Part shown: in pieces, positions 60,616-64,000 of the stretch
How the letters are laid out: every line of letters begins with the position of its first letter
Numbering within the stretch: the first letter of the stretch is position 1
From: Mucilaginibacter phyllosphaerae
GTDB taxonomy: Bacteria > Bacteroidota > Bacteroidia > Sphingobacteriales > Sphingobacteriaceae
Reading direction: 5' to 3'
DNA length: 64,000 nucleotides
Assembly: GCF_004378255.1 (NCBI RefSeq)
Contig: NZ_SNQG01000007.1
Span: 214,199 to 278,198 of the forward strand
Notes under the pieces: model-generated
Database searches by the model: none
Told to the model about the DNA's origin: nothing
Seen by the model: the letters and a program-made list of their open reading frames with translations, nothing else
Made by a program: the position numbers and the translations under genes

Positions 60616-60837
60616 ATGACAGATGAGGAACTGATTGCCTACTTTGAGCACGCAAAGCTACCGGAAACCCTGCGTTTAGACAGGGCTACCACCCAATATA
60701 ATGTACAGCAGGCAGTAAGCACTAATTTAGAAACACTAAGGGCAAGCACCACCGATCATCGTTGCAGGCACCGCCTTAAAAGGATAGCCTACGCTATGGA
60801 AAACCCCTACAACGGGCCCGAAATACCACGGTTTTGA
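60616..60837 (+). CDS. Small protein of unknown function
   Basis: This 73-residue protein has YFEHAKLPETLRLDRATTQYNVQQAVSTNLETLR followed by a basic segment (HRCRHRLKRIAYAM) and ENPYNGPEIPRF. It looks like a folded all-alpha domain. It may belong to a small Bacteroidota DUF family, possibly DUF6965, but this is not certain. It lies 52 bp after the helicase gene on the same strand. Confidence 0.65.
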   Translation: MTDEELIAYFEHAKLPETLRLDRATTQYNVQQAVSTNLETLRASTTDHRCRHRLKRIAYAMENPYNGPEIPRF

Positions 60838-60980
60838 ACCGGGAAACTAAGCCTGTTATAGGTAATGCGTTATTTGATCCTGGCTGTTAAAAAACTGTAA
60901 CAGGTTATAAAGCTGTAAGCTATGCTAACCTATGTTTTACTTTTACGTATTAGTAGATATATTTACGTGTTTTAACATCT

Positions 60981-62336
60981 ATGCGAAGCCCTGTTCACAG
61001 CATTCAATTATTTTTAACACAAATTAAAAAGCACTGGGAACGGCTGGTGGGCCATCCTGATGCCTTTAAGTTAGAAAGCCGTGTATTTCACTCCATCAGC
61101 ATCAGCCTTATTATCGTAGGCATTTTTTACATACCGTATAATTATTTTGCAAAACTGTATATCGCCTCGCTGTCAAGCATGGTTATCTGCATTGTTTTTG
61201 GCATACAGTTTTATTACTCGCGCTTTCGTGGCCGCATGCACAGCAGTACGGTTTTCGGTTTAACCGGGGTTATCGTTTTTTCGATAACCTATTTTTTCAC
61301 CTCCGGAATTTACGGCTCTACAGATCTTATCTGGCCTGCTTACCTGTTACTTGTTCTTACCATTTCTCCCTATCGGCAGCATTTAATCTGGTTAAGTATA
61401 TTTCTGCTGGTGTTCAGCATAATTCATGTGATAGATTATGCTTATCCGCACCTGGTGAAACACCCCTTTAACACGGGTAAGGGCATGTTTATAGACCGGG
61501 TAACTGCTTTCCCTATCCCGGTGCTGGCTGTTTTTGTAATCGTAAGATTTTTTAGGCGCAGTTATGAACGCGAGCGCAACATTGCTGAACAGAAAACCCA
61601 AACGGTAGAAACGCATTACAGGCAAATATTACAGCAAAAAAATGAATTGGAGCAAACCAATGCAGAAAAGAATAAACTGATGTCTATCATATCTCATGAT
61701 TTTCGCAGCCCGTTGGTCAATATCCAAAACTATCTGGAATTGCTTAACGAAACCGAATTGGATGATTTACAGCGCCGCGATTTAGAAAAAAGCCTGCTTA
61801 CGGCCACCAACCAAACCATGTCTATGCTTTCTAATTTGCTATACTGGTCTAAAACACAATTAGAAGGTACAAGCGTAAACCTGCAACCCGTAAACCTGCA
61901 AAAAACATTGCAGGGCACGTTAGAAATGGAACAGATACAGGCTAAGGGGAAAAATATTTTATTTTACCCTGATATAGATAGCCGGGCAACGGTTATTGCC
62001 GATGCAGATATGCTGCAGCTGGTGGTACGTAACCTGATAAGTAATGCTATTAAGTTTACGCCCGTTGGCGGAACCATACGCGTGGATACAAAAATAAGTG
62101 CTGCAGATTGTACGATCACCATCAGCGATACCGGCCAGGGTATCCCTTTGCAAAAGCAGGCTGCTCTTTTTTCTTTTAGCGCCCGGCCCTCTTATGGTAC
62201 CAACCACGAAAAAGGCGTTGGCTTAGGCCTTTTATTATGTAAAGAATTTATGGAAAGGCAAAATGGAAAAATAGGTTTTGAAAGCACAGCAGCCAGTGGC
62301 TCAAGCTTTTATATTGTAATACCTTTAGCCGGATAA
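60981..62336 (+). CDS. Membrane sensor histidine kinase (orphan)
   Basis: This 451-residue kinase has five or six membrane helices in the first 192 residues and a coiled-coil linker (about 195-232). A HisKA dimerisation domain carries the phospho-acceptor His239 in SIISHDFRSPLVN, and a HATPase domain has the N-box NLISNAIKF, G1 DTGQGIP and G2 GVGLGLLL. No periplasmic sensor domain is obvious, so the membrane part may sense the signal. No response regulator is adjacent, so it is an orphan. It converges with the second aspartate kinase. Confidence 0.9.
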   Translation: MRSPVHSIQLFLTQIKKHWERLVGHPDAFKLESRVFHSISISLIIVGIFYIPYNYFAKLYIASLSSMVICIVFGIQFYYSRFRGRMHSSTVFGLTGVIVFSITYFFTSGIYGSTDLIWPAYLLLVLTISPYRQHLIWLSIFLLVFSIIHVIDYAYPHLVKHPFNTGKGMFIDRVTAFPIPVLAVFVIVRFFRRSYERERNIAEQKTQTVETHYRQILQQKNELEQTNAEKNKLMSIISHDFRSPLVNIQNYLELLNETELDDLQRRDLEKSLLTATNQTMSMLSNLLYWSKTQLEGTSVNLQPVNLQKTLQGTLEMEQIQAKGKNILFYPDIDSRATVIADADMLQLVVRNLISNAIKFTPVGGTIRVDTKISAADCTITISDTGQGIPLQKQAALFSFSARPSYGTNHEKGVGLGLLLCKEFMERQNGKIGFESTAASGSSFYIVIPLAG

Positions 62337-62372
62337 GCTTGCCATAAAAGGATGCCTTAAAAATGATCAGGA

Positions 62373-63746
62373 TCAGCCAACTTCTTTATTCAGGGCTATA
62401 ATAGCTTCTTTAAATTGCTCCCTTGCCACAACAAACTGAATATTTACCCTGCCGCTTGCCATACCTGCTGCAATAATATTGATGTGATTTTTGGCCAGTG
62501 CCGAAGCGCTGCGGGCCAGTAAACCCGGCTGATCCATATTGGTACCCAGCAGGCAAACCATAGCAACCGGCTCGCAGGTTACCTTTTCAAACTGGCTTTT
62601 CAGGTCATCTATCAGCAAAGCATTGTAATCATTTTCCCAAATGATGATAGAAATACTATTGGCACTGGTACTTTTAAAGGTATAGCTAACCTTATGGTTG
62701 TAAAACAGCTGCATAATCTGCAGATCGCTGCCCACGTTGCCTATCATTAGCGGGTCGTAAATATCTACCAGCAACTGCTGCCCGGTGCCGGTAATTACCT
62801 CAACACGTTTTAAATCAGAAATATACTCGCGGGTGATGAGCGTACCGGGGTGTGCGGGTTCAAAAGTATTTTTAATACGCAGATGCACGCCGGCCATTTC
62901 CAGCGGTTTGGCCGCTTTTGGATGGATAGCCTCCATCCCCACGTCAGCCAGCTGATCGGCAATATCATAATTAGTATTACCCACCGGCCGTACGTTATCA
63001 ATACCCACCAACCCCGGGTCGGCTGTAGAAAGATGATATTCTTTATGGATCACAGCCTCAACAGGCCGCAGTATCTCGGCAATTTTACTAAAAGTAACTT
63101 CCGAGTAGCCGCGGTCAAACTCGCGCATAATTCCTTCGGTGCCTTTGGCATAACCGGTTGCAATACAAATGCAGGTTTGCAGGTCGATATTTTTAAAGGC
63201 GTCCCGGATGCGCTCGTTAATGGTCATCACCCTCGGATCGTCAAAGCCCGAAAGATCCACAAGTTCGGTATTGATGCCTTTCCTTTTCAGGATGCTGGCC
63301 AGCACGTAGGCAGAGTGTGTTTCACCTATCGAAGCCAGGATCTCTCTGGCTGCCAGCAGGATCCCTTCATTCAGGTAACCAGATGCAAGCATGGTTGTGG
63401 CGCTATCCAGATAAGTTTTGGCTTTGGCCATGTGCAGATCTATCATCTTATCGGCTTCGGTAATGTCAAGCCCTAAATCTGCGTAGCGTTCATTCAGTTG
63501 TTTAAGATACAGGGTAACTTCTGCCAAAGCGGTATGATAATCCTGCTGCGTGGCCAGGCGGTGATAAACGCCCGGCGCTTTGGTCTTTTTATTTTCGAGC
63601 AGTAAGTTAGTAACGCCCGAAAATGCTGATACTACAAAAACGCGGTTGTAGAGATCGTTTCCGCTGCGCTGATAAAGTATGATATTATCAATAACCTGGT
63701 TAAGCGCACTCATAGATGTGCCGCCAATTTTTTCTACAGTAAGCAT
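62373..63746 (-). CDS. Aspartate kinase (second, ectoine-type branch)
   Basis: The ATG at 63746 gives MLTVEKIGGTSMSALNQVIDNII and 457 residues; a longer frame starts at TTG 63761. The TVEKIGGTSM start, VSAFSGVTNLLLENK, FDRGYSEVTFSKIAEILRP and the C-terminal ACT part (LGTNMDQPGLLARSASAL) resemble the Ask_Ect branch of aspartate kinases. That branch is named for ectoine clusters, but it also occurs in bacteria without ectoine genes, and none are present here. The enzyme starts the aspartate pathway; its feedback inhibitor is unknown. Confidence 0.88.
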   Translation of the reverse strand: MLTVEKIGGTSMSALNQVIDNIILYQRSGNDLYNRVFVVSAFSGVTNLLLENKKTKAPGVYHRLATQQDYHTALAEVTLYLKQLNERYADLGLDITEADKMIDLHMAKAKTYLDSATTMLASGYLNEGILLAAREILASIGETHSAYVLASILKRKGINTELVDLSGFDDPRVMTINERIRDAFKNIDLQTCICIATGYAKGTEGIMREFDRGYSEVTFSKIAEILRPVEAVIHKEYHLSTADPGLVGIDNVRPVGNTNYDIADQLADVGMEAIHPKAAKPLEMAGVHLRIKNTFEPAHPGTLITREYISDLKRVEVITGTGQQLLVDIYDPLMIGNVGSDLQIMQLFYNHKVSYTFKSTSANSISIIIWENDYNALLIDDLKSQFEKVTCEPVAMVCLLGTNMDQPGLLARSASALAKNHINIIAAGMASGRVNIQFVVAREQFKEAIIALNKEVG

Positions 63747-63927
63747 AAGGTATCCAAACAAAAGCCAAAATTACTTAAATTTTTTATAGTTTAATACCTG
63801 TTCAGCCTGAATTAACAACAGTTAACCCTCGGGTCGTTTCCAGGCCTTTCTGAGGTGTTTGTAAGTCGTTTAGCGTAGCGGAGGGGGCGGATTTACGAAC
63901 GGTCTGATCCGCAGGTATTTACGTTCT

Positions 63928-63959
63928 GTTCACGGTGTTCACGCCGCGTGAACGTGAAC
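63928..63959. repeat. GTTCAC inverted repeat near the right edge
   Basis: GTTCACG and CGTGAAC (63937-63953) form a perfect 7-bp stem with a CCG loop. Flanking GTTCAC (63928-63933) and GTGAAC (63954-63959) extend it imperfectly. It lies in a noncoding stretch (63,762-64,000) that shows no gene before the window ends. Confidence 0.45.
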
Positions 63960-64000
63960 GGCGGGGTAGATGTGCAGGTGTGCGAATCTGCGGATGTAGA

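Noticed and set aside
62850..63476. A 208-codon plus-strand frame inside the second aspartate kinase gene.
   Set aside because: The aspartate kinase on the minus strand has family motifs along its length; the other frame shows none.

Overview
The window looks like chromosomal DNA of a Bacteroidota bacterium, most likely family Sphingobacteriaceae (Mucilaginibacter/Pedobacter-like). This is inferred from TAnnTTTG-type -7 promoter boxes (for example before purK, pdxH and the gene at 23750), Bacteroidota-typical families (large FtsX/MacB permease arrays, an Hsp20, DUF4296- and DUF4112-like proteins, a Pif1-HRDC helicase) and weak use of Shine-Dalgarno sites. No rRNA, tRNA, CRISPR array, phage or insertion sequence was seen.

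Region 1 (1-18,335, minus strand) is an ABC exporter locus: seven consecutive paralogous FtsX/MacB-type permeases of about 790-810 residues, then one ATPase, then the start of a TolC-like outer-membrane channel cut by the window edge. The DNA before the first permease and before the ATPase shares the same two-site operator and a -24-like promoter element, so the two transcription units look co-regulated.

Region 2 (18,547-21,564, minus) is a partial tryptophan operon, trpD-trpF-trpB. It is preceded by a classic ribosome-mediated attenuator: a 17-residue leader peptide with three consecutive Trp codons, an antiterminator and a terminator hairpin. trpE, trpG, trpC and trpA are not in the window.

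Region 3 (21,684-33,940) holds an inward-rectifier K+ channel, threonine aldolase, a three-gene operon of secreted paralogs of unknown function, an MFS transporter, isocitrate dehydrogenase, purK-purE, tatA (50 residues), an AlgH/YqgE protein, and pdxH overlapping an isolated fused nuoCD. A 73-bp tandem repeat (nine full copies) fills 33,966-34,657.

Region 4 (34,664-38,910) contains what I consider the most interesting system: an ECF sigma factor, a protein fusing an anti-sigma-like cytoplasmic domain through one membrane helix to a periplasmic trypsin-like protease, and four small Asp/Thr/Lys-rich lipoproteins. The element GGGTTAC-N15-GTATTAA, with exactly 15 bp of spacing, occurs before the sigma gene and before three of the lipoprotein genes. 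This suggests an autoregulated envelope-stress regulon readable directly from the DNA.

Region 5 (38,977-64,000) is mostly housekeeping: Hsp20, thioesterase, serA-serC, rpe, a 3-oxoacid CoA-transferase pair, a GDSL esterase, mutS2, a YggS-type PLP protein, two different aspartate kinases, a DUF92 protein, an AI-2E-family membrane protein, a Pif1-like helicase, a membrane histidine kinase without an adjacent regulator, and several small unknown proteins.
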